From a bacterium (GTDB taxonomy: Bacteria > Patescibacteriota > Minisyncoccia > UBA6257 > GWB1-50-10), in NCBI GenBank assembly GCA_021825465.1, contig JAKAGX010000001.1, forward strand, positions 12,952 through 76,951: 64,000 nt of DNA. The letters are read 5' to 3'. Position numbers and translations under genes: made by a program. Below are positions 49,873-57,564 of the stretch, piece by piece (position 1 is the stretch's first letter; the number at the start of each line of letters is the position of its first letter). The notes beneath the pieces are model-generated. The model did not search any database and was not told where the DNA came from. It worked only from the letters and a program-made list of their open reading frames with translations.

Positions 49873-51173
49873 GCCAGTTGTTTCTTTTCGCGGCTTTCAA
49901 AAACCCTGAGGAGCGTTCGCGTGGTGGTTATGGCGGAAAACAAGCTCACGAGGACCCCGATAAAAAGAGACAAAGCGAAGCCCTGCACGAAACTCGACGT
50001 AAAATAGTAAAGGACTGCCGACGTAATGAGAGTCGACACGTTCGAATCCCGAATGGATGTCCATGCCCGCTTGAATCCTTCCTCGACCGCGGAAGCATGG
50101 CTCAAACCGCGCTGGAGCTCCTCCTTCGTCCGTTCAAAAACCAAAACATTCGCATCGACGGCCATGCCGATGGACAAGATAAAACCGGCGATCCCCGACA
50201 GCGTCATCGTAACCGGCACGATCTTGAAGATGGCGAGCGTGATCGCAATATAAATAAGAAGCGCTACCGAAGCAAAGATGCCGAGTTTCTTGTAATAAAT
50301 GAGCATGAAGACCATGACCGCCAAGGTTCCCACGATGCCTGCCAAGATAGCCGTGTCGAGCGCATTTTTACCGAAATTGGAACTTATCGTTTGCTGATTC
50401 ACGAGCGTGATCGGAGCCGGAAGAGCGCCGGCATTGAACCGCTCAACGAGCGTTTGAGCGGTTTGGACCGTGAAGTTTCCCGTTATTTCGGCTTTTCCGC
50501 CGGTTATCGTCTCCTGGACCACCGGCATTTCGATCAACTGATCGTCCAAAAATATCGCAATGGGCTTTCCGACATTCTTTGAGGTCAAATCCTGGAACAG
50601 CGTTGCGCCTTCAGAATTGAATTCGATGTCCACTTGGGGCTGATTGGTCACCGAATTGAAAGACATTTGAGCTCCGACGACATACCTGCCATTCAAACCG
50701 GTCGGAATGAATGCGAGATTTTGGCCGGCAAGGGTCGACGTCGAAGAAGTCGAGAGCGCAGCAGTCGACGTAGCCGGGATCTCTTGAACCTCCCGAAAAT
50801 CCAAAAACGGCGTTGCGCCGATCTCTTTGATGGCTTGATTGACATCCTTCACGCCCGCAAGCTCCACGACCAGCCGCTCATTGCTCCCTACGGTCTCGAT
50901 GTAAACCTTTGGTTCGGAAACGCCGAAGAGGTTCACCCTCTTTTCAATGACATCGCGAAGGCCGTTCACAACGGACTGTTCGTCCGCCGCCGGAACTTTC
51001 GAGAGATCGATGTTGTACGTCAAAACGCTCCCTCCCGCCAAATCCAGACCGAGATTCCAGGGCCGGAAGTTCGAGATCGTCCCCCACAGCGGCTGATAAT
51101 CAAAAATGCCGGCAACGACTGCGATGGCCACAATGATGAAAAGCAGCGTTTTTGGTTTCAGTTTCTGAAACAT
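49869..51173 (-). CDS. secD: Protein translocase subunit SecD
   Basis: 434 aa. GLDLAGGSVLTYNID follows helix 1, the P1 head region lies in the middle, and five C-terminal helices include SGIAGFILSIGMAVDANVLVFERTKEEL, the RND-type signature with its conserved Asp. It is shorter than Proteobacterial SecD (about 610), as is common in Gram-positive-type and CPR versions. It partners SecF, encoded just downstream. It diverges from the DUF155-like gene at 51199. Confidence 0.95.
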   Translation of the reverse strand: MFQKLKPKTLLFIIVAIAVVAGIFDYQPLWGTISNFRPWNLGLDLAGGSVLTYNIDLSKVPAADEQSVVNGLRDVIEKRVNLFGVSEPKVYIETVGSNERLVVELAGVKDVNQAIKEIGATPFLDFREVQEIPATSTAALSTSSTSTLAGQNLAFIPTGLNGRYVVGAQMSFNSVTNQPQVDIEFNSEGATLFQDLTSKNVGKPIAIFLDDQLIEMPVVQETITGGKAEITGNFTVQTAQTLVERFNAGALPAPITLVNQQTISSNFGKNALDTAILAGIVGTLAVMVFMLIYYKKLGIFASVALLIYIAITLAIFKIVPVTMTLSGIAGFILSIGMAVDANVLVFERTKEELQRGLSHASAVEEGFKRAWTSIRDSNVSTLITSAVLYYFTSSFVQGFALSLFIGVLVSLFSAITTTRTLLRVFESREKKQLA

Positions 51174-51184
51174 CGGATATAGTT

Positions 51185-51190
51185 TATAAT
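51185..51190 (+). promoter_or_regulatory. -10 box of the DUF155-like gene
   Basis: TATAAT lies 8 nt before the ATG at 51199, with no Shine-Dalgarno, giving near-leaderless geometry. The box is in the 25-nt space shared with the divergent secD. Confidence 0.55.
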
Positions 51191-51198
51191 GAAAGCGA

Positions 51199-52221
51199 AT
51201 GAAAAATCAACTGGTGACCCTCGTACTTTCCGAGGTTCCCAAGGCGGTGAGGGGGAAGGTTTTTAAATCCGAGACGCAAAAAAGCTCTCCGCACTATTTC
51301 CCCTCGTCCGTTCCCCATTTGGTGACCGTCGGCGAAGAAAAGAAGAAGATCGACGGGAGCGAAGTAACCTTTTCGATCCTCGGCTATATCCCCTACATTC
51401 TCGTCATTCAAGCATCGATCGAGCTCAAAAACATCTTCGATCGCGAGCAAACGAGCGATTGGGAAAAGAGGTTGTACGAGGAAAGCTACACGATCGTCAA
51501 AAAGTGGGGCGGCAGCGAAGACATGAGCGAAATGTATTCGATCTTCGAGATCTCGGGATACGTCGGCGATCCGGAACAATTCCTCGTCCATGCCTCGACG
51601 ATGGCCTCGCTCCTCAAATCGGAAACCATCAGCCTCGACCCGAAAGAGGTGGAGTACACTCTTTCCGCGCAAATCAAATACGCCAAACACGACCTCTCGA
51701 TCATCGACTGGGACGGCGCGTTCCTTTTTGACGTCGAAGGCGACTTCGGCTTGGCCGTGGAACTTTTAATGCTCGCCAATCTCCAGCTCCTCCGCCACCG
51801 CATCCTCGACAAACGGTTGGACAACCAGCTTTTGAACATCCAAGACATCATGAAAAAACTCGGCGAAAAGAAATGGTTCTCCTCAACGAAGGCCGTTTCC
51901 GACGCAGCAAAGGATATCCTCGATCGGCGGCTGACATGGATTTCGGCATTCGAGTCGCTCGAACGGGACATCAAGCTCATCGGCGAGTGGTACTCGGCGC
52001 GATTTTACGACCTTGCAAGCCGCAAGCTTAAGTTGAGCGATTGGCGGACGGACGTCAAGGAAAAACTGGACTCGCTCGAGGATATTTATTCCTCCCTTGT
52101 GGAAAATTTCTCGGTTTCAGCAAAAGATCGAGCCGAATGGGTGGAACTCATCGCATGGTTCGTGCTCCAGGTCGGCTGGTTCATCCTCATCATTCTCGAG
52201 TTCCTCTACTTTACGAAATAA
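51199..52221 (+). CDS. RMD1/YagE-like (DUF155) membrane protein
   Basis: 340 aa. The central region WDGAFLFDVEGDFGLAVELLMLANLQLLRHRILDKRLD and the following long helices resemble DUF155 (RMND1/Rmd1/YagE) proteins. One C-terminal membrane helix (VELIAWFVLQVGWFILIILEFLYF) ends the chain, as in that family. Eukaryotic members support mitochondrial translation, while the bacterial role is unknown. It is one of the few plus-strand genes and stands alone between divergent secD and the convergent M23 peptidase. Confidence 0.6.
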   Translation: MKNQLVTLVLSEVPKAVRGKVFKSETQKSSPHYFPSSVPHLVTVGEEKKKIDGSEVTFSILGYIPYILVIQASIELKNIFDREQTSDWEKRLYEESYTIVKKWGGSEDMSEMYSIFEISGYVGDPEQFLVHASTMASLLKSETISLDPKEVEYTLSAQIKYAKHDLSIIDWDGAFLFDVEGDFGLAVELLMLANLQLLRHRILDKRLDNQLLNIQDIMKKLGEKKWFSSTKAVSDAAKDILDRRLTWISAFESLERDIKLIGEWYSARFYDLASRKLKLSDWRTDVKEKLDSLEDIYSSLVENFSVSAKDRAEWVELIAWFVLQVGWFILIILEFLYFTK

Positions 52222-52280
52222 GCAGATTATATAGTAGTTACAATCTATCTCTGCCGCATATCTACGTATATCCGCTCTAT

Positions 52281-53126
52281 CTAAAAAACCTTCACGAAGC
52301 GGAGCGGGTCGACGGAGACGCCGTTCACCTTGATCGAGATATGGAGATGATCGCCGGTCGAGAGTCCCGTGTCACCCACAAGGCCGATGACCGTCCCCTT
52401 CTTCACTTCTTGCCCTACGCTCGCCACGATCTTCGAAAGGTGCAGATACATCGAATAGATCCCCTCGCCGTGATCGACGACAACCATATTGCCGTACGAG
52501 ACCGTCGATGTCGCGAATCGTACAATGCCTGCTTGCATCGCGCCGACGGCGCTCCCGGCGGGCGATGCAAAGTCGGTACCAAGATGCCAAAATTCTTGGC
52601 TCCCCATCTTTCGCAAGATTCCGTACCAGTCGGTGATGTGCGTGTTATTCAAAAGAGGCAACCCGAACGCGCCGGTGATATACGACTGCGGCGTCACGGC
52701 ATTCAAGATCTTGTCGAGCGTCGCATTTTCGTCATTCAAGCTTTGAACGAGTTCGGTCGGCGTCATGCCGATTTGCGGCGGAACGGCGAAGGTTTCCACC
52801 GTTATTTTTTTCTTTAAAACATCGATCCACTTTACCCTTGTCGCACCGTCCGCGAACGCAAGCGTTATTTTTTGCCAACCGGTTTGCGCCGTGACCTTCA
52901 GCCCGACCGCCGCAATGTACCTTCCTCCGTACGGAAAGAAGTTCGCCGTTTCGCCCCCGAGCGTGGCGGTTTGCGGCGCGCTTGCGCTTCCCGAAACCGT
53001 GATCCGTACCGTATCGCCTTGGACAGGATACATATTGGAAACGGAGATCGAAAGGACCGCAGCAGAAGAAAAAGAGGCAAGGGAAATGCCCGAAATGAAC
53101 AGTATGCAAAAGATGGTCTTTTTCAT
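52281..53126 (-). CDS. Secreted M23 metallopeptidase
   Basis: 281 aa from the ATG at 53126, which gives a clean signal peptide (KKTIFCILFISGISLASFSSA). An Ig-like domain of about 100 aa follows (VQGDTVRITVSGSA). The C-terminal LytM/M23 domain shows HLGTDFASP and GDHLHISI, supplying His, Asp and His zinc ligands. It probably cleaves peptidoglycan cross-bridges during wall growth or on host contact. It starts 7 nt after the tgt stop. The Ig-like front may bind cell-surface polymers. Confidence 0.9.
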   Translation of the reverse strand: MKKTIFCILFISGISLASFSSAAVLSISVSNMYPVQGDTVRITVSGSASAPQTATLGGETANFFPYGGRYIAAVGLKVTAQTGWQKITLAFADGATRVKWIDVLKKKITVETFAVPPQIGMTPTELVQSLNDENATLDKILNAVTPQSYITGAFGLPLLNNTHITDWYGILRKMGSQEFWHLGTDFASPAGSAVGAMQAGIVRFATSTVSYGNMVVVDHGEGIYSMYLHLSKIVASVGQEVKKGTVIGLVGDTGLSTGDHLHISIKVNGVSVDPLRFVKVF

Positions 53127-53133
53127 TGGTCTT

Positions 53134-54432
53134 CTACTTATTATAACGGCCGAGGGCGGCAAAAGTTTCTTCCTTCAATTCTTTCAATGTCCCTTCCATG
53201 ATCGCCTCCCTGATCTTCGCCATAAGGTCGTTGAAAAACCAAACATTGTGGATCGTTGCCAGCCTCCCTGCTTCTTGATCCTTTGCCTTGAAAAGATCGT
53301 GCAACTCCTTGCGAGAAATTTCCCGCAAGCAGACGGGGCACGAACAATCGTTTTCGATCTTTCCTTTATCTTCCGCATACTTTCCTTTTCGAACATCGAA
53401 ACGACCCCGCTTCGTCCAGAGAGATCCGTGGCGCGCCTCTCTTGTCGGTATCACGCAATCGAATGTGTCGATCCCCCGTTCGACGCCCGCAAAGATATCC
53501 TCGATGCGCCCGATGCCCAAGAGATGGCGCGGACGCCCTTCGGGGAGAAGCGGCGTCACCCAGTCGAGAACATCGAGCATTTCTTCCTTGCCGAACGATC
53601 CGCCGATGCCGAAACCATCGAATGCCATCGATCCCACGATCCGCGCGCTTTCTTCCCGCAGGTCCTTGAACTCACCTCCTTGGACGATACCGTAGAGCGC
53701 TTGATCTTCCCGCTTTTTCGCCGCAAGCGACCGCAGGGCCCACCGATGCGTCCGCGCCATGCTTCCTTTCGTATACTCGTAATCGTTCAAAGGCGACGTA
53801 CATTCGTCGAACGCGAAGATGATATCGGCACCGAGCTTCTCCTGAATGTGCATCGAGATCTCCGGGTTCAGGAACCGCTCTTCTCCATCGTAAAAATAGA
53901 CCCCTTCTTCGGTTATCTTTACCAAGTTCCTATCGCTTCTTCCCGAATGCACGTTATCTCTCGTCGCCGGTTGTTCTTCGGCTCCAGCGGCCGAAGCCAA
54001 CCTGCGCTCTCGCGCCGTCGAATCCGCTTCGCGAATACCAAGCTCGACGGTGCTCCGAGAGCCGCCTCGAGACAACGTGCTTTCGGGAAACCTCTGCGCT
54101 ATCTTTCCGATTTTGTGTTCCCGGCCGAAACCGAAGCTGAAAACCTGGAAACCCCCGCTGTCGGTCATGAGGGGTCCCTGCCATTTCATCTTTTTATGAA
54201 GGCCTTTGAAGGTTTCCAATTCATCGCCTAAATCCTTCCACATATGATACGTGTTCACGATGACGATCTCGGTTTTCGTTTCCGCGATATCCTCCGGTGC
54301 AAGCGTCCGGACGGCAGCATTCGTCCCGACCATGGTATAGGCGGGCGTTTCAACGGTGCCGTGGGGCGTTTCAATGACGCCCACTCGAGCGCGCGAATCT
54401 TTATCTTTTTTTACAACTTTAAAACTAAACAT
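53134..54432 (-). CDS. tgt: tRNA-guanine transglycosylase with an in-frame palindromic insert
   Basis: 432 aa from the ATG at 54432. The enzyme swaps guanine 34 for a queuosine precursor in Asp, Asn, His and Tyr tRNAs. TDSGGFQVFSFG and FDCVIPTREARHGS carry catalytic and binding residues, FAFDECTSP is in the barrel, and the zinc site follows CSCPVC with His in ATIHN. Residues of about 115-164 are an insert (rich in Arg, Ser and Ala) not found in other Tgt proteins. Removing it gives about 382, the family norm. The insert is the palindromic element at 53940-54089. No queuosine synthesis genes are in the window, so salvage is likely. Confidence 0.95.
   Translation of the reverse strand: MFSFKVVKKDKDSRARVGVIETPHGTVETPAYTMVGTNAAVRTLAPEDIAETKTEIVIVNTYHMWKDLGDELETFKGLHKKMKWQGPLMTDSGGFQVFSFGFGREHKIGKIAQRFPESTLSRGGSRSTVELGIREADSTARERRLASAAGAEEQPATRDNVHSGRSDRNLVKITEEGVYFYDGEERFLNPEISMHIQEKLGADIIFAFDECTSPLNDYEYTKGSMARTHRWALRSLAAKKREDQALYGIVQGGEFKDLREESARIVGSMAFDGFGIGGSFGKEEMLDVLDWVTPLLPEGRPRHLLGIGRIEDIFAGVERGIDTFDCVIPTREARHGSLWTKRGRFDVRKGKYAEDKGKIENDCSCPVCLREISRKELHDLFKAKDQEAGRLATIHNVWFFNDLMAKIREAIMEGTLKELKEETFAALGRYNK
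53940..54089. repeat. 150-bp palindromic element inserted in frame in tgt
   Basis: The termini TTCCCGAA-t-GCACGTT (53940-53955) and AACGTGC-t-TTCGGGAA (54074-54089) form a near-perfect 16-bp stem. Inner stems are GGTTG plus CTTCGGC with GCCGAAG and CAACC (53969-54002, loop TCCAGCG), GCTCTCG/CGAGAGC (54006-54012, 54056-54062) and CCGTCGA/TCGACGG (54015-54021, 54044-54050). The length is exactly 50 codons, and the tgt frame remains open. It is homologous to the element in mnmA (8112-8253), in the opposite orientation relative to the host gene. Confidence 0.85.
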
Positions 54433-54441
54433 AAAACTTCT

Positions 54442-54526
54442 TCGGCGCGATGACGGCATTTCCGCGAAGGCTAAGACTTGAGCCTCCCCGGAGACAGCCT
54501 GAGCGGGAATGCCGACCGAGCGCCGA
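54442..54526. repeat. Intergenic palindromic element upstream of tgt
   Basis: The main stem is CGGCATTTCCGC (54454-54465) with GCGGGAATGCCG (54503-54514): 12 bp, one wobble. An outer TCGGCGC/GCGCCGA stem lies at 54442-54448 and 54520-54526. The core starts GAAGGCTAAGAC and holds CCCCGGAG, exactly as in the element at 24008-24091, while the stems differ in sequence but remain paired. It lies between the FAD oxidase stop and the tgt ATG. Confidence 0.8.
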
Positions 54527-54530
54527 TCCC

Positions 54531-56174
54531 CTACTTCTTCATGTGCTCCGCTGCGTATTGGAGCGTATCCCCCACTTTCTTCCCCGGATTGAAAATGCCA
54601 TCCGGATCGAAGATCTTTTTCGTCTCTGTAAAGAGCGAAATGATCTTTTCACCGTACATTTCCTTGAGGTACGGCGTCCGGATGATCCCGTCGTTATGCT
54701 CGGCAGTGATGGAACCGCCGTATTTGAAGATCAATTGATAGACCTGTTCCGTCACCTCCGGGATGATCTTCCGCGTTTCCGGATCGTCCATATGCACGAG
54801 CGGGATGATGTGGAAATTCCCGTTCCCCGGGTGGCCGGCGATCGTATAGACCAGTTTGTCCTTGTATTTGTCGAGGATCGCGTTCACCTGCGGCAATATT
54901 TCGGGCATATATTTCGGCTCGACAATGATGTCATCGATGAAGGCAGCGGCATCCATTCCCTTCACGTGGCTGTGGATCAAGGCGAAGCTTTGCCGGCGGA
55001 TGGTCCAGTACTCTTCTGATTCGGCATCGCTCTTCACGTTCCGGACCAAGAGCTTGTATTTTGTGGCTGCCGCGACGATCTCCTGGGCTTTCCGCTCCAA
55101 TTCTTTTTCGTCGTCGGCCGTTACGGAAACGAGAATGATCATTTTCGGCATTCCTCCGCTCCGGAGGAGCATCCCGATCTCGGGAATGAACTCGAACATA
55201 AGCTTGAAAAGGCCGCCTTTCATGAGCTTCATCAGGGTCGGGAAAAAGCGGATCGCAAGACCCATCGTTTTGTCGTCGTACGATTCGATGCTTTCGGGTT
55301 TCAAGGCCAAAAGGTCGTTCACGAGATCCGGCACGGGATCGAGCGTCTTCGAAAAGATGACGACAAGCCGGGTGTATTTCGGCGCAGGGACCAAGCGGAG
55401 GCGAGCTGCCGTCAAAAGCCCGAAGGTCCCCTGCGACCCCACGATCACTTTCGTGATATCGAAGGTTTTTTTGTCCCACACGTTCCACAAATAGTAGCCG
55501 GCGGAGTTTTTGCTGACCTTCGGCTTCGCAGCCATAATCGTTTCATAGTTGTCGTTGATCAACTGATAGAGTTTCCGGTAAACATCGCCTTCGAAGCCTT
55601 GTTCCTTGAGCTTTGCTTCGAGTTTTTCCCCCGATAAAGGCTCGAGATAATGTTCTTTGCCGTCGGCGAGAACGATATGAAGGCCCTCGACGAAATTTTC
55701 CGTTTTACCGTACTGCAGGGTCAGTTCGCCGCCGGAGTTGTTATTTACCATTCCTCCGAGTGCGCACAGGTCCTTCGATGCCGGATATGCCGGATAAAGC
55801 AGATTTTTCGCCTTCAGCTCCCGCTCCAAATCGCGGAAGTAAACGCCGGGCTCCACGACGACATATCCTTCCTTTTCATTGATCTCTCGGACGTGGTTGA
55901 AATACTTCGTGAATTCGACGATGACCGATTCGTTCAAGGGCCCGCCTGACATATCGGTCCCTGCAGATCGGCCGGTCACGGATATTTTTTCGCCTGCCTT
56001 CTTTTTCGCTTCCGCGAATTGAACGAGCTTCTCGACATCTTCCTTGTCTTTCGGAAAAACGACGGTTTCCGGCCGTACGTTGAAGATCGAATAATCATGA
56101 CTGTAATCCGCCAAGGTTTTCTCGTCGTTTGCTACATCTCCCTTTACAATTTTTTTTAATTCATCTATGAGCAT
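54531..56174 (-). CDS. FAD-linked oxidase (glycolate/D-lactate dehydrogenase type)
   Basis: 547 aa. The FAD_binding_4 domain runs from the N-terminus with KISVTGRSAGTDMSGGP and CALGGMVNNNSGGELTLQYGKT, typical of the pyrophosphate-binding loops. The C-terminal FAD-oxidase_C domain contains TIAGHPGNGNFHIIPLV, the substrate- and flavin-facing His motif, and ends with IFDPDGIFNPGKK. It oxidises a 2-hydroxy acid. The probable glycerate kinase at the left edge of the window is metabolically related but far away. No FeS partner (GlcF) is visible. Confidence 0.85.
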   Translation of the reverse strand: MLIDELKKIVKGDVANDEKTLADYSHDYSIFNVRPETVVFPKDKEDVEKLVQFAEAKKKAGEKISVTGRSAGTDMSGGPLNESVIVEFTKYFNHVREINEKEGYVVVEPGVYFRDLERELKAKNLLYPAYPASKDLCALGGMVNNNSGGELTLQYGKTENFVEGLHIVLADGKEHYLEPLSGEKLEAKLKEQGFEGDVYRKLYQLINDNYETIMAAKPKVSKNSAGYYLWNVWDKKTFDITKVIVGSQGTFGLLTAARLRLVPAPKYTRLVVIFSKTLDPVPDLVNDLLALKPESIESYDDKTMGLAIRFFPTLMKLMKGGLFKLMFEFIPEIGMLLRSGGMPKMIILVSVTADDEKELERKAQEIVAAATKYKLLVRNVKSDAESEEYWTIRRQSFALIHSHVKGMDAAAFIDDIIVEPKYMPEILPQVNAILDKYKDKLVYTIAGHPGNGNFHIIPLVHMDDPETRKIIPEVTEQVYQLIFKYGGSITAEHNDGIIRTPYLKEMYGEKIISLFTETKKIFDPDGIFNPGKKVGDTLQYAAEHMKK

Positions 56175-56291
56175 AAAGATTTACAAAATTCCAAAATCCA
56201 AATTTCAAATATCAAATCAAACCCAAATGACTGAATGTCAAAATGTTATCCGTTTTTGGCATTTGGATTTCATGCATTGATTTGGCATTTG
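56175..56291. repeat. A/T-rich CAAAT-type imperfect palindrome
   Basis: About 117 bp, clearly lower in G+C than the rest. It is built from CAAAT, CCAAA and ATTTGG words. AATATCAAA near the left recurs inverted as TTTGATATT at the right, and CAAATGAC recurs as GTCATTTG. The whole folds back on itself imperfectly. It lies between the FAD oxidase start and the Bcp stop and may act as a terminator or a mobile palindrome. Confidence 0.55.
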
Positions 56292-56786
56292 TCATTTGAA
56301 CTTTGATATTAGATCCTTCAAATCCTTGACGACCTCTTCGGCATGAACCGCGGGATTCACATCCTTATAAATCTTTGCGATTTTTCCCTTCGGATCGATC
56401 AAAAACGACGTACGGAGCGTTCCTTCATACTCGCGCCCCATAAACTTCTTCTTTCCCCATACGCCGTACCTTCTCACCACTTCTTTCTTTTCATCCGCAA
56501 GGAGCGTGAAGGGCAACTGGTATTTTTCGGCAAACTTTCCGTGGCTCTTCACCGAATCGACGCTCACGCCGAGCACTTTCGCCTTGAGTTTTTTGAAGTC
56601 CGGAAAATAATCCCGGATCATGCATGCTTCTTTTGTGCATCCCGGCGTATCATCCTTCGGATAAAAGTACAAAAGAACCCACTCTCCGGCGTATGCGGAA
56701 AGTGAATGGAGCTTTCCCCTTTGATCCAAGAGCTCGAAATCGGGAGCTTGTTCCCCTGCCTGCGGTTTACTGTTCTTCTTCATCAT
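56292..56786 (-). CDS. bcp: Bcp-type thiol peroxidase (peroxiredoxin Q)
   Basis: 164 aa from the ATG at 56786, overlapping the GerMN gene by ATGA. DDTPGCTKEAC supplies the peroxidatic Cys (C50) and the resolving Cys five residues later (C55), the classic PrxQ/Bcp arrangement. It reduces peroxides using thioredoxin-like donors. An N-terminal extension is possible in the open frame but contains no fitting sequence. The thiol modules at both ends of the window could be electron sources. Confidence 0.93.
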   Translation of the reverse strand: MMKKNSKPQAGEQAPDFELLDQRGKLHSLSAYAGEWVLLYFYPKDDTPGCTKEACMIRDYFPDFKKLKAKVLGVSVDSVKSHGKFAEKYQLPFTLLADEKKEVVRRYGVWGKKKFMGREYEGTLRTSFLIDPKGKIAKIYKDVNPAVHAEEVVKDLKDLISKFK

Positions 56787-57283
56787 GGTTGCAAAATATC
56801 TTCGGTCCGACCGTTGATCGATAGGACGACGCTCTGAACCGTCGGGAACTGCCGCAAGGTTTCGACGATTTGCCACCTCGTCATGGCAACCCGGCATGAA
56901 CCGCCGATGCCCGCTTCGAGAGATTCATCGAAATCGGCATACGCCGTCCCGCTTGCGATCCGAAGGCTTTTGAGCGCAACGCCCGAATTGATGCTCGTAA
57001 AGTATCCCGCTGCCCGCTCTTCATCGGTGGGCCCCTGAAGCAGTTCGTTCACCGCCGCTTGCCCCACGGCTTGAGTTTTCGGGACCATGCGCACAACCGG
57101 GAACACCTCTCTGCAGGATACGTTCGGATCGAGATTACCGTTCCCGAAAAACACTTTTACGACGGAGGTTTCCCTCGTCGAGTCGGCGTCGTCGGAAACG
57201 ATATCAGCCGGCAGATTTAAAACCGCGACCGCGAGGGCAACTGCCGCAAATCCTGCCGCTCCGTACCAAACTTCCCTACGCAT
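56783..57283 (-). CDS. GerMN-domain lipoprotein-like or anchored protein
   Basis: 166 aa. An N-terminal membrane anchor (WYGAAGFAAVALAVAVL) is followed by one GerMN domain with VVKVFFGNGNLDPN, AVGQAAVNELLQGPTDEERAAGYFTSI and GTAYADFDESL, the typical blocks. GerMN occurs in spore germination protein GerM and in many cell-envelope proteins of non-sporulating bacteria. Here it is probably a peptidoglycan-related envelope protein. It shares an 8-nt overlap with the small membrane gene upstream. Confidence 0.85.
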   Translation of the reverse strand: MRREVWYGAAGFAAVALAVAVLNLPADIVSDDADSTRETSVVKVFFGNGNLDPNVSCREVFPVVRMVPKTQAVGQAAVNELLQGPTDEERAAGYFTSINSGVALKSLRIASGTAYADFDESLEAGIGGSCRVAMTRWQIVETLRQFPTVQSVVLSINGRTEDILQP

Positions 57284-57521
57284 CCGCCTTCTTTTCTTCG
57301 GTTTTGAGGAGTCCCTGCCGCTTCATGGCCGGCCGGGAGAAGATGAAGATATAGAGAATTTCGAGAATGCCGATCGTATTCAAAACGAGAAGCACGATAA
57401 ACCACCACTTTTGGGAAAGTTTCGCCGCGCGCCACAGCGCAACGCCTTTCCACGGAAGCACCCAAATAATAAGAGCGAGAACAATCCATCCGTTCGTCAA
57501 GCCTGCCGTGATATTTACCAT
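57276..57521 (-). CDS. Small two-helix membrane protein (DUF5652-like)
   Basis: 81 aa from the ATG at 57521. Two membrane helices (GWIVLALIIWVLPWKGVALW and WWFIVLLVLNTIGILEILYIFIF) are followed by a basic tail. The LPWKGVALWRAAK and LLVLNTIGILEILYIF blocks match small CPR/archaeal membrane proteins of the DUF5652 type as I recall them. The function is unknown. A TATAAT sits 6 nt before the ATG with GGAGG between them, so it could be read either as leaderless or as having a very short leader. Confidence 0.65.
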   Translation of the reverse strand: MVNITAGLTNGWIVLALIIWVLPWKGVALWRAAKLSQKWWFIVLLVLNTIGILEILYIFIFSRPAMKRQGLLKTEEKKADA

Positions 57522-57564
57522 GCCTCCATTATACCACAAACCCCTTATGGTATATGATAAAGGT

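Noticed and set aside
52765..54231. 488-codon open frame on the plus strand
   Set aside because: It is antisense to the M23 peptidase and tgt genes. It is open partly because the palindromic insert in tgt has no stop codons in several frames.
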